This document shows positions 23,001 to 34,817 of a stretch of 64,000 bases of DNA, piece after piece. The translations under genes and the position numbers were made by a program. This DNA is from Tetradesmus obliquus (lineage: Eukaryota > Chlorophyta > Chlorophyceae > Sphaeropleales > Scenedesmaceae). The DNA lies in the NCBI GenBank assembly GCA_030272155.1, contig CP126199.1, positions 2,170,001 through 2,234,000 of the forward strand, given 5' to 3'. How positions within the stretch are numbered: the first letter of the stretch is position 1; each line of letters begins with the position of its first letter. The notes beneath the pieces were generated by a model. It ran no database searches. It worked only from the letters and a program-made list of their open reading frames with translations, and had not been told where the DNA came from.

Positions 23001-26000
23001 TGCCCTCCACCAGGTAGCGGCATAGCCGCAGCTGTGTGTTCTCCAGCCCGTGGCGCAGCATGTAGCTGTGCGCAATGACATGCATGTTCAGGTGTTTCTC
23101 GTCTGGCGGCGGGATACCGTCCTGGAATCGCGTCACGAGCGCGCCACGTTCTACCAGGAACTTCCGAAGCCGCTCGCCCTGACAATTGTGGCAGCAACAA
23201 TTGTGGCAGCAACAATGGCAGTACCAGAAATGGCATAAGTTTGTTGAGTATTGTGTGATAGCAAGGTGGTTGCTTGTTTCTTTTATAAGCATGCGGCGGT
23301 TTCAGCCTGAACACCGACGCAACCGCACATGTGTTCGAACTGAAGAATTCCTCCCCGCCAAGTCAGAAGGCAATCCACAATGGCAACATGTCTGCTTAGT
23401 CAAACAGCCCCATCACACACTGACAGCACATGGACAACTGACACGCTACATGCAAGCAGCAATAGCACAACATGGCGGCTGAACATCCCACCCTGTGACA
23501 TACATCATCGTAACATAGTTCTCACCCTGTCGCCCTTCTCTGCTATAGATGCATCCAGGAAAATCTTGATGCCTGTCAGGCCCTTGCTGTTGATGTGATT
23601 CAGCAGCCCGCCCAGAGATGGAATCAGCTTGCTGCACTTGGTGCGCTTCTGAAGCACCTGTGCCACAACCGAGCCGCCGTGGTGCTGTTGTTGCTGTTGT
23701 TGCTGCTGTGGGGGTGGCGGCGGCGGCGGTTGCTGCTGCTGCACTGGCGGCGTTGGCGGCGGCTGCTGCTGCTCTCCCAGGTCAGCTGGAGATGGCGTGC
23801 AGCCAGAATACCTGCCTGAAACAGCGACACCCGTTGTTGCTGCTGGCGGTGGTGGTGGCGGCCATGTAGCAGCTCCATCATCACTAAACCGCACACCAGG
23901 CCGGTGCCTAGCAAATGCAGCAGCAGCTGCTGCTGCTCCAAGCGGCGCATGAGGTGCAGCTGTTGATGCATCTGTGGGGCTGTACACCAGCGCAGGCACA
24001 TGATGCTGCTGCGGCGGCTGCCGGTGCTGCTCTACAGCCACTGTCGGGCTGTACAACACATCTCCTGACCCGCCAGCGCCTACTAATGGCAAGCCGCCAG
24101 CTGCCTGCTGCAAGCTGCCAGTACTTTGCAAGCTGCCGTTGTACTGCAGCGAGCCATGAGGCATTAGCGCACCCTGTTGTTGTTGCTGTGAGAAGCTCCC
24201 CGGCCCCAGTGGCTGCAGCGGTCCTGTTTGGGGCAGCCCGATGCTATCCTCAAAGCCATCCTCAGCATCGTCATGCATGAAGCTGGGTGGTGCAGTGTCA
24301 GCAGCAGCAGCAGCAGCAACGGCGGCGCCAGCATCCATGCATGCGCCCAGGGCAAGCCCCATGCCTGCCCCGAAGCCGCCGGCAGCCATGCCAGCCCCAA
24401 AACCGCTGCCATTGCCGATGCCTAAGCCCAAGTCGCGAGCCTCGTGGTCATCGCCTGCCAGGAAGTTGTCGTCGTCATCCCAGAGCCCGGTGGCGGCTGG
24501 TGGCGGTGCTGCTGCTGCAAGCGCTGCTGCTGCCTGCAACATAGAAAAATCATAGCATGTAGAGCAGCAACACATCAGAGGCGCAAGCTACCACATGAGT
24601 GCTAAAAGGTCAGTAGTGGAATGCCCCACAGCAGTAACTTAAGGCAGTGTTGTTCTTCCACGTTGCCAGTCTGCCGCTACTGCCTAAGGGCCTCAATCAA
24701 TCAACCTTTGCAAACAGATTGACACTCACCGCGCCTCCTATGCTGCTGTGCTTCAGTGCAGGCTTGGGTGCCGCCTTGCTTGCATCCCACACCTTGCGCG
24801 CAGCAGCGCCACCGCCAAACCCTTCTGCCGCTGCTGCGCCGCCGTCCGCATCTGCGCCATCGGCTGCTGCTGCTGCCACTGTTGCCAGTGCTGAAGCTGG
24901 CGGCTCTCCTGGCCTGAGGAAGTTGATCACTCCCAGCCGGTCCTCATGCACGCTGTCAAACACCTCCTCGGCCGGAGACAGCTTACTGCCAGTATAAAAC
25001 GGCGGGTTGCGCAGAGCACATTACAAACGGAAAAAGCAGGTTAAGCATGCGTAGGGAAAGCAGGAAGAGCCTCAAAGCATCCCTGCACTCAAGAACATGC
25101 GAACCACTTAGCATGGGGTCAAAACTGAGCGCGGCAGGGAGCATGCATGTGTATGCAACAGTGCGGCGTTGTGCCTGCAGCCCACTCACAAGCTGCCGAC
25201 ATACAACGACATGTAAACGTTTCTTTCTGGTTGGGCTCATACTCTTTTTCTGTTACGGCTTTGCCGGAACTCACAAACTAGCATGGTCCACCAGATTTCA
25301 AGCGCTTCCTATGTGTATTAGTCCGTGTGCCAAACATTTGCAATCTGTTACTATGTTATTTTGCCCCAACTCCAGCTTGTGTAGTGCAACAGCTCCACAG
25401 GCTCCGCCCAGTACATGCACACATGTAGCTGTCCCTTGGTGTTTCAAATCATGTTAGTATGTTACTTTTGCCCCCACTCACAAGCTAGCGTAGTCCACCA
25501 GCTCCACAGGTCCGTCTCGGCCGGCCTCTGGCTGCTTCAGCATGGGAGCCAGGTACACCTGCTGCCCACCCTCGTGCACGCGCACGTACTTGCTGCCCTG
25601 CACCATGGCCTGCGGCGAGGCGCAGGGTGAGGCAGGTGACATGTTGCGCGGCAGCAGCAGCAGCAGCAGCAGCAGAGGTGCGCTGTTGATGGTTTGACGG
25701 CTGTGAATGGCCAGGGTTTCTGAAGGTTTGACTGGAGGTTAGACCCCAGTTTGACCAGCACCATAGTGTGCAGCATGACGCCACACAACTTTCTGCCACA
25801 CATATCAGCGCAAGGGCTGTAACACGAAGCCACCTTGACCTACAACAGAGGCCTCAGCTACGTAGCAGGTATACCTTTACAACTAGCGACCACCAGCTGC
25901 ATCCAGATCTCTGCCACACAAACCAAGCAGTGAAGGCAGCGCACATACAGCGCAACACAATTGCATCCACACACACTCACCTGAATCAGGCGCGGCAAGT

Positions 26001-27758
26001 GTTTCGTGAGCTGGCCCACCGCCCGCTCCCGCACGACCACGCACGCAGCACTGAAGTCCGGCGTCACACTTTCGCCCCCCGCGTCCCTCCTGGCTCGGTT
26101 GACCATGGTTTCGCGCGGGTACATGTTGCCCTCCACGTCATCGAGCGAGGCGGCGGCCACCAGAAGCGGCGGCAGTTTGCGGCCCACCTTCAACTCCACC
26201 TTGACGTCAACGTCCTGCAAGCATGTGCCGGCGGGGCCGATCAAAGATATTATCTGATTAGTAAGTGGCAGCGACCGCCTGGGCATGACAGCAGCAACCA
26301 GCCAGCCAATCAAGTATACTATTCTCTGCACACACAACCCCCCCTTGCATGATGTGTAATGATCTGCACATGCGTAACGCGCAACACAGCCGAATGACAA
26401 TCATGACCGTAGCGCAAATGTACACCACAAGAGGCAGCAGCTGCCACTTACAATAATGCCGCTGTCAGTGCTGATGGCAAACTTGCAGGTGGTGCTGGCA
26501 CGCGCTGCTCGCGGCGGCGGCGCTGCTGCTGCTGCTGCTGCTGCCGCTGCCGGCGGCCCCTGCTGCTGCCCAGGCTTGTCCTGCTGGCCTGCCAGGTCAT
26601 CCGCCTCCTGAGACTGCGTGGCGGCCTGCACGCAGGGCGGCGCATTGCAGCGCAGTGCAATGCAGTGCAGTAGGATTCATAAGCCCCATTCGGTGCGTTG
26701 CGGTGTGGTGTTGTGCGGGGTAGGGTGTTAATGAACAAGGTGTGTCTCAGCGGACTCAGCACACAAGCACGGCAGTTCTACAGGCACTGCCAGCAGCCAG
26801 CTAAATCAACTTGACCAGGTCTGACCCAAAACATGTGCTGTCACCTTGTGTGCATGAAACAGCAAGCATGTGATGATGCTGCACATGCTGCGCTGCTCAG
26901 GTAGGCTGCTGCCACACAAAGTACAGTTTTCTCAGATATCTCACCCCTGCCATGTTCATGTTGCCCACTGTCTTTGACAGGCTGAAGCGAGACGCTGCTG
27001 CTGTGCCTGCTCCTGCTGCTGCTGCTGCCGCAGCCGGCAGATGCTGCTGCTGAGGAGCCGCTTTGCCCTTGTCCGCTGGCTTGCTGCGCTGCAGACCTTC
27101 AGCAGATGCCTTGCTGCCCTCCTGCTGCTGCTTGCTGCTAAGGCCACCTGCTGAGCCATGTGCCCGCTGCTGCTGCTGCTGCCGCTGCTTCAGACTGCCC
27201 TGCTCCTTGTTGCTGCTGGCCAGCAGGGCTGCAGAAGCAGCCTGGGCAGCTGCCGCAGGCTTGGCTTCGGCGTGCTTGGCACTGCTGGAGCGCTGCTTGT
27301 CAGTGCTGCTGGTCCCTGCAGCGCTACCCAGCTTCCTGCCAGCTGCTGCTGCAGCAGGCGGCTGCTGCCGCTGCTTTTCTTGCTGCTGCTTCTCCTGCCG
27401 CTGTTTTTCTTGCTGCTGCTTCTCCTGCCGCTGCTTTTCTTGCTGCTGCTTTTCTTGCTGCTGCTTCTCCTGCCGCTGCTTTTCTTGCTTCTGCTTCTCT
27501 TGCCGCTGCTGCTTCTGCCGCTGCCTTTCCTGCTGCTGCTTCTCCTGCCGCTGCTGCTGCTCGAGCTGCTTCTGCTTCTCAGCAGCAGGGACAGAAGGTG
27601 CTGCCGCAGGTTTAGCTGCTCCAGGTGTGGCTGCTGCAGGTTTGGCTGCTTTTGCTGGTGACTTGCTGTCATGCACAGGGAACGCTGCTGCTCTGCAGCC
27701 AGGTGATGCAGGAACAGGTGCCTGCACACCACCCTTGTCTACTGCCAGGCTTGCCGGC

Positions 27759-27792
<34 letters not shown>

Positions 27793-29544
27793 GTTGCTGC
27801 TGCGCGTCCTGTTTGCTTGGGGGCTGCGGCTGCTGCTCCTGGCTGTTGCCTGGTGTTGGGCGCTTCGGCTGCAGCGTGCGCAGGCCGGCATGCTGCTGCT
27901 GCTGCTGCTGCGGGCCGCTCTTGCCTGCTGTGCCTGCACTGCTAGGAACAGCAGCCTGCCGCTGTGCTGCTGCTGCATGGCTGTTGCCGAGCTGATTTGC
28001 AGCCGCAGGCGTCAGCACATGCACATGCCGCTGCTGCTGTGCCAACCCGCCACCTGATCCTGCAGTGTGCGGCTTTGTGCTGTGTGTGAACAAGCCAGTG
28101 CTCGGCCGCTGCTTTGAGCCGCCGCCGCTGCCTGAAGGTGCTGCTGCATTCTTGGCTTGCAGTGCTTCTGCTGCAGCTGCAGTGAGCTCTGCTGCCTTGC
28201 TGCCGCCACTGCCGGCTGCTGCTGAACCGCTGCCTGCAGCAGCAGCAGCAGCACCCTGTCCTGATGCCGTAGCGAACTTGCCCTGCTGCGGCTGCTGCTT
28301 GTGCTCTTTGTGCGGCTGCACGGCTGCTGGTGGATGCATGGGCTGCTGCGGCTGCTGCTTTTTGGTTTCCTGCTGCTGCTTCTGCTGCTCCTGTTGCCGC
28401 TTTGGCTGCTGCTGCTCCTTCTCCTTCTGCGGTTTCTGCTGCTGCTGCTGCTGCTGCTGCTCCTGTTGCGGCTTTGGCGGCTGCCTTGCTGGCGGCTGGT
28501 CTGTTGCCTGCTTCTTTCTCGGCTGCTCATCTTGACCGTCCGGCGGCCGCTTCGCCTTCGCCTGCTGCTGCTGCTTGTCAGCAGCTTTGCCTGCTGCTTC
28601 AGCAGCCGCTGCTGCCTTGGGCTTTGCAGCAGCCGGGCTCGCCTGCCTGGCCGGCTGCGGCTTTTGTGCTGCTGCCTTGGGCGCTGCAGGAGCCAGGCTT
28701 GCCTGCCTAGCTGGCTGCGCCTTTTTGGCTGCAGGCTTGGCTCCTGCTGCTGCTGCTGTTGCTGGTGTTGCTGCTGGTGCAGCAGCTGGAGGTGGAGCTG
28801 GTGAGGCCCTGGCTTTCTTGCTGGCCTTGGCTGGTGCATCTGCAGGAGCAAAGGGCCAAGCAGGCAGGGTTGGAGCAGCAACCGGGGCTCAGAGCTACAC
28901 AAACCTTTGCAGGAATGCGGGTACAGTGCTGCTCTGTTTTGCACTGCACACTCTGCAGCTGCAAGCGTTCTGAAAGGATGCTCTGTTTTGCACTGCACAC
29001 TCTGCAGTGCAAGAGGTCTGAAAGATAGCTTGAGCGGTGTGCAGAGGTGCAGAGGTGCAGGGTGGCAGCTCACCTGCAGAGGCCGGCCGCTTCTCAGGAG
29101 CTGCTGCTTTGCTGACCTGCTTGGCCTTGCCTGCAGCAGGCACGCTGCTTGCAGGAGCAGACTCTCCTGCAGGACAGGTGTTGCAGGAGTGCTGGTGAGC
29201 AGGTTGCAGGCATTGGTGCACTACTGGTAGTGAAACAGCAGCCAGTTGATGACACCAGCATGATGCCAGGTCAGCAGTTGTTAGAGGTTGCAGATGCTGG
29301 TTTGCGCAGACGAACCGGTTGCTTGCTCACCTATATCCACTAAGATGTTGTTGGGTCCATAGCAGCAGCAGCTCTCGCACGTAAACTCCACCTGCCAAAT
29401 CTTGGCATAGTGCTGCTCATTGCCCAAGAATTCAACAAAGCAGACAGGGCACCGGCCAACTCGGCAGGTGTTGCTGTTGCTGCATGGGATGCATTCGCCC
29501 TTCCTTCCGCAGATTTCACACTCGAGGATCGCTCCACGTGGCAT
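20075..29544 (-). CDS. Large Cys-rich N-terminal, Gln/Ala/Lys-rich protein of unknown function
   Basis: Twelve exons join in phase: 29544-29331, 29166-29074, 28839-26945, 26625-26452, 26214-25981, 25609-25482, 24985-24730, 24533-23526, 23178-22948, 21560-21509, 21103-20823 and 20272-20075, giving 1587 residues. ATG 29544 starts MPRGAILECEICGRKGEC. Residues 9-60 contain paired cysteines (CEIC, CPVC, CESC), suggesting a zinc-binding finger. Residues about 105-730 are low complexity, first Ala/Lys-Pro then long KQQQEKQRQ runs likely to be coiled or disordered. A compact region follows (VDVKVELKVGRKLPP, YVRVHEGGQQVYLAP). A second Gln/Pro/Ala-rich exon precedes a C-terminal part with IKIFLDASIAEKGDR, LRKFLVERGALVTRF and HVIAHSYMLRHGL. 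That part has a weak BRCT-like rhythm, which is only a guess. A chromatin or nuclear scaffold role would fit, but I do not recognise the family. See the 52538-60533 gene for a possible paralogue. Confidence 0.7.
21655..22700. repeat. 36-bp minisatellite inside an intron
   Basis: About 29 diverged units of 36 bp (some 33 or 39) are built around the core cttccaagtgcatgtcttcc plus acagcgcattcgaca. They fill most of the intron 21561-22947 of the Cys-rich gene. Because the unit length is a multiple of three and lacks stops in several frames, long open frames appear on both strands. The flanking exons join in phase without the array. Confidence 0.9.
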
Positions 29545-30535
29545 GATTGCCAAGGGAAACCTGCTGCTGTCTGATGGTGCTGCTGCTGCTCAGGCCATGC
29601 TCAGCGCACGGCCATGGCTGCTCATGGCGTTGTGTTCATCTTCATCATGCTGCTGCAGAAAGCTGTAGTGATCCTGACGTATGGTGGCGACGAGCTTAGC
29701 ACAGCACACAGGTTGCCTGATGGCGTACAGTGCCTACACGCTGCTAGGCTGTCTTTGTCTTGTTTTGATCTTTTACCAACATGGTGCGTTTACGATAGGC
29801 GATCATTGCACACAAGACAAGAGTAGTGATGTCTGCGACAAGATTGGCTTGCTTGCCCGGGCTGCCCAGACGCCGAACGGTACTGATCGACGCTGCAATC
29901 ACCAGTTCTGTGGCTCAAGCTTGCCTTGCTGGCGCTACTCAGGGAGTGCAGCAGCAATATTGTCACCAGCAGTGTTGGTACCCGCCCAAGGGCGTAAGGT
30001 TCAATTTCATGACTGTCTGCCGCTTTGAAGAGGGCTTAAGAAAGACGAAAACCATGCCAAAGCCATCCTGCTACATACGCTGCATCCCTTTGGTGCCAAT
30101 CTCGCCCACACCAAGCGACATGCAGAGACAGGCTATGCACAGCCTACCTGACGAGCTGGCACAACTGCCCAACAAAGCGATCAGCGCATAACCTGGCGCC
30201 CGCAAGTGTAAATCGCGAAACCTGCATATTACATACAGCCACACCTGGGCAAATGCACTGACTGCAGGTGGGGTAGCTGTAGTCCAGCCTGACAAGACAA
30301 ATCTCAGAGTCCCTGCCTGCCAAGGGTGTAGGATTCCCAGCAGTACAAGCCAATACCATGCTGATACCAAGAGCCACGACTGCAGCACCCCAGCAACGAC
30401 TGCGGCTGCAGCCAGCCCACTGGCCCTCCCAACACACACCCCATCACGTGCACCAACAGGCACCAACCCTCACCACTGTAATGAGACTGCCAGCCCAAGA
30501 ACTGAATACACACACAAGTGACAACACGTGCATCA
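29545..30535. other. Intergenic region, with candidate polyadenylation signal
   Basis: 991 bp lie between the 5' end of the Cys-rich gene and the 3' end of the G-patch gene, both on the minus strand. A minus-strand TGTAA lies at 30233-30229, about 300 bp past the G-patch stop, and could end its transcript. No further gene was found. Confidence 0.45.
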
Positions 30536-30928
30536 CTATGCTGCAAGCGACAGCAGCTTCCCGTTGACCAGCACTTGGCTGCTGTCCTGCAGCTTCTGCC
30601 AGGCCTGCTCTTTTGCGTCCTCAGTCAGCACCACCCCAGCCTGCTCTGCTGCAGCACGCAGCTGCGGCCACAGCTTCTTCCACTTCTGCACACCACCTGC
30701 ACAGCCCTGCAGCTGCGCCACCGCAAGCTTGGCCCACTTAGCTTTCTTACTCTTCTTGCTGCTGCTGCTGCTGCCCTGCTTAGCCCCCTGGCTATGCTGC
30801 TTGTCTTCCTTGCTGCTGTCCGGCTGGGCATCTACCTGCTGCTGCTGCTGCTTGCTGGACTTCTTCTGCTTCTTTTTCTTGGGCTCGCCATCTGCAGCTG
30901 CCTCTGCTGCTGGCTCATCCGCAGCTGC

Positions 30929-30964
<36 letters not shown>

Positions 30965-31576
30965 GGCTGCCTCCTCATCAAAGATCACCTTCTTGCCCTC
31001 CCAGTTGCCACCTGCAGCAGCAGCCACATGCAGCCGTCAGCCACTGCTCATGCAGCACTCCTTGAAGGTGCGTTGCTAAGCATTTACTGTATAAGACTGT
31101 CCTTTTACATGCATGACAGGCCACATGCAGCTTGCAGCTGCATCTGACAAGCTGTACAAAGCGGCCGGTTGCACGGCCAGGCAATGCAGCATCGTCACAA
31201 CTGCTAAGCCTGCGTCCAGCAGCCCCCTCCAGACAATCCAACCCCTGCATCAACTGCACAACCACAGATGCCCTTGAAAGACATTCAGCATTGTAAACCC
31301 AGCCTTGCAATTTGAGCAACTTGTCTACATGTGTCCGAACCGCCCGCCCACCTGCGATCTTGATCGCGCGCTTGCCAATGCCGCGCTTGCCCTGCCGCTG
31401 CGCGTCGTGTGCCGCCATGTACACCTTGGCCTGCAGGTCTTCATAAAACGTGGTGCGCTGCCGCTGCTTCTGCTCTTGCTCCAGCCCTTCCAGTAGGCCT
31501 GCTGACGCAAACATTTTGGCACCCCACCAGCCGTTGGCAGGGGTGGGTGTGAAGGCCTTGAAGGACTGCAGCAGCA

Positions 31577-31613
<37 letters not shown>

Positions 31614-31724
31614 CAGCAGCAGGCGGGCATTTAAGTTATTGAAGGGCAGCCATGTGTGAGGACGCAAACATCTTGGCACCCCACCAGCTGCTGGCAGGGG
31701 TGGGTGTGAAGGCTTTGAAGGACT

Positions 31725-31759
<35 letters not shown>

Positions 31760-31798
31760 GGCAGCAGCAGCAGAGGCAGCAGCAGCAGCAGCAGCAGA

Positions 31799-31837
<39 letters not shown>

Positions 31838-33739
31838 CATGCAGGCATGCAGGCACGATGGCAGCCATGTGTGGGATTGTATTCTTACCAGCTGCTCGCA
31901 GGAGTGCTTACGAGACAGCGCTTGCAAGGCAAAGCCTGTCAGAACACCCAGGAGCAGCAGGCCGCGCGTAGGGCTCTATGGACCAGGTGAGACAGGCGGC
32001 AAAAAATCAGTAAATTCAAACTGACACACATTGGCACTGTACATTTGATGCATCCTTGCAGCCAGGTCAGACCTTGCCGATGCCCTCCTTCCTTCCTGCT
32101 CACCTCCGCATTTGACGGCCCCTTCATATCAACCACAATCACCACACGAGCCTTCTTTGCAGCAGGCTCCCTCGCAGCAGCTGCTGCTGCAGCAGCCTGC
32201 TCCTGCGCACTGCCAGCCTCTGCTGCCTTGGCCCACTTCTTTGACTGCTTCTTCTGCTTGCCTGCTGCCGCTGCCGCTGCTGCCGCTGCTGCTGCGGATG
32301 TGTCTTCCTCACTGCTGCCTGCAGTGTGGCTTTGCTTCTGCTTCTTCTTTTTGCTGCTGCCGGCTGCCACTGCTGCTGCAGTGTCTTCCGACGAGCTGCT
32401 GGCAGACGCACCTGCACCAGCAGCAGCAACAGCAGCAGCAGCAGCAGCAGCACTGGTGATCAAGATCAGCCTTGGGCAGTGTAAATGCTGCGCGGCTAGT
32501 GCTCTTTGCTGCCAGCAACAGTGAAGTACAGGTTCATTACATACATTGCCAGCGCTGCAGCTCGAGGTCAACATCTGCCGTGCAACTGAATGGAACAGGC
32601 CGCAATGCATAGCTCTCAAGACCACGGTATGCTAGAGGCCCCAGCAGCAACACAGCAGCAACAGCAGCATGCTCGACGTGCTCACATACCTCTGCCGCCA
32701 CGCGCAGCTGCTGCTGCCTGTGGCTGTGCGATGCCCAGCTTAGCAGCCATGGCTGCCGCCTGTTCTGCCTCCTGCTGCCGTATGCGGGCCATCTTCCCTT
32801 CCCTGCCTCCAAACCTGCCGGCTGGGCCCCTGCCGCTGCTTTTTGCAAGCTCTGCAGCCAGCTTGAGTTCTGCTGTAGAAGCAGATGCTGCTGTGCCGTC
32901 CCTGTTGACTGCTGCTGCAACGCGTGCTGCACGCTCATCTGATTCTGAGTCTGTGTCTGACTCAGACTCAGAGTCTGAGGTGGCATTGCCAGCATCAGCA
33001 GCATCTGCGTCAGATGAGGATCCGGATGATGCTTCTGAACCTGACTCGCTGCCGCTGCTGCCGCTGCTTGTGCTAGTGCTGGTGCTGGTGCTGTCGTCAC
33101 TATCGCTGTCGCTGCTGCTGCTGGCGGCTTGCTGCTTTCGCCGCTTCTTTTTGCTGCTGCTGCTCCTCTTGCCGATGGACTGCAGGCCTGTGTTGTAGGC
33201 ATCCTCCCAATACTTCCAATCCCACTTCCAAGTAGGAGCATCAGCGCCCACCTGGCGATATGACAAATAAAGCGTGAACATGCATGGCATACGTGGGTTG
33301 AAATAGAGCGCAAGGTGGCTCTGGGCGTGATGATGTTGCTGCACCTGGCAGCTGCCTTGTGAGGAAGTGAGCAGCATCTGTGAATAATGCAATGTAGCTG
33401 TAGCATGAAGCCTCCAAAACAGGCGTGAACTGCTACAAGTTTGACGAGGGACAATTAAACGTGCAGAGCAGCTGCTGTGCTTGCTGTTGCAGCCCCAGCA
33501 GCGCAAGCCCTAGCTGGAGGCTACAGCAGCCTACTGCTGCCAGGGGTTGCACCGCTCACCCCTAGCGTATCCTCCTTCTTCTTGACCTCTATGGCTTCCT
33601 TCATGCCATCCTTCTCCTTTCCAAGTCCTTGTCCTTTCGCCCAGCCCATCTTTTCCAGCATTTTCTGCCCAAAGCCACCATACGCGGTGGCCTTGTGCTG
33701 CGAGACCAGGCCGGGCACGTGCCCTGGCGGCAGCTTCAT
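30536..33739 (-). CDS. G-patch domain protein, GPATCH4-like (nucleolar)
   Basis: Five exons (33739-33560, 33251-32690, 32411-32104, 31565-31352, 31011-30536) join in phase to 579 residues. The start is the ATG of MKLPPGHVPG. Residues about 20-60 form a G-patch: GFGQKMLEKMGWAKGQGLG, then the basic end KEAIEVKKKEDTLGVG. The following WKWDWKYWEDAYN matches the Trp-rich segment that follows the G-patch in GPATCH4-type proteins better than PINX1. Next come a Ser/Asp/Glu-rich acidic tract, an Ala/Lys-rich tract, the GWWGAKMFASAGLLEGLE motif and KVYMAAHDAQRQGKRGIG. The end is Lys/Gln-rich. G-patch proteins bind RNA and activate DEAH helicases, and this subgroup is nucleolar and linked to ribosome biogenesis. 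Poly-Lys clusters would serve as nuclear or nucleolar localisation signals. Confidence 0.88.
31505..31850. repeat. Duplicated exon start and CAG runs in the G-patch gene
   Basis: The start of the fourth exon with its upstream CAG-rich intron end (31505-31620) is repeated at about 31658-31850 in a slightly diverged copy. It includes the SFKAFTPTPA coding part and a longer CAG/AGG array. The lower-numbered copy, the downstream one on the minus strand, continues into the real exon. Confidence 0.8.
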
Positions 33740-34393
33740 GTTTGAAAGTCACAAGAAATCAGCTTTTGTATTTTTGAGTGTGTCGGTCCTCTACTTGCTT
33801 GAGGATGAGGCGCTGATGGTGGTGTGCCGGACAGTCGCAAGAAGTCTATCTGTTGGTTGATACGTTGGATGCCAGTACTTCGCTTACACACTTACGCTGA
33901 AGCAGGTGCATACTGGCATACAGGCGAGCGGCACTCCTGCTGCATCGCACGGTTGTCTCCACAACTTCCGCTATCCAACAGGGTGACAGCAACTGAACCA
34001 CGGCAGTATTATGAATTGCAGGCACGCTCCCAAACGGAAATGCTTCACGAACACTGAACAGCCAACGACCAGGCAAGCAGCGCACTCAACTCTGCCGCTG
34101 GTGGCAGACGGACGCATGAAGGTCGCCTGGTGAACTTGGTGTCAGAAACAGCCCTAGCGACCAGCCCAACAGGGCTCAAGGTACCAGACTGCCAATCGCG
34201 CAGCGGCCCAGCTACTGTGACAGCACCAAACCACCAGCTTATCACTTTGCAGAAGTAGCTGCCCGCGCACTCATGTGGCTGCCTAGGAGTAGCCTAGTCA
34301 GCTGCATGACGCAGCGTCATCAGTGCCTTGACCCCTCTTACCATCATCATCATGTTACCATTTAAGCCATAGCAACGTCACCATCGACCCCTC
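33740..34393. other. Intergenic region between ARGJ and the G-patch gene
   Basis: 654 bp hold the 3' flank of ARGJ and the 5' flank of the G-patch gene, both minus strand. No gene or clear promoter motif was recognised. Confidence 0.4.
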
Positions 34394-34750
34394 TTATGTA
34401 GTATACTCTGCAAGCGGACAGAACATAGGAGACGTTCAGAGGTTGAAACACAGCTGTGCATATTTGTCAACCTAAGCACATCGTGTATGTCCCTGGACAG
34501 GTGACACAGGTGTGATATGCAGCCTGCGTGCGGCACGCAAATGTATTGGCAATTAGACCACATCAAAATAACAGCAGAACAGGCGGTGACCCACTGCATG
34601 CAGCAGCAGCAGCAGCAGCAGCACAGCAGCAGCCCTGCAGGTACATCGGCAGGTGCTGCCTTTACAATCAGCAGTTGCAGCAACAGCAGCTCACCTGCGT
34701 TGATCTTTACATAGTCGTATGACAGGTCACAGCCCCAGGCCATGCCTGTG

Positions 34751-34817
<67 letters not shown>

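Noticed and set aside
27063-27995. Plus-strand frame of 310 codons rich in Cys, Leu and Ala
   Set aside because: It is the antisense shadow of the Gln/Lys/Ala-rich exon 28839-26945.
29600-30470. Short plus- and minus-strand open frames between the G-patch and Cys-rich genes
   Set aside because: No family resemblance, no consistent splice borders, and composition like the surrounding non-coding DNA.
31656-31850. Additional coding exon in the G-patch gene
   Set aside because: It duplicates the start of exon 31565-31352 and ends in a CAG array. Including it would break the phase-consistent five-exon model.
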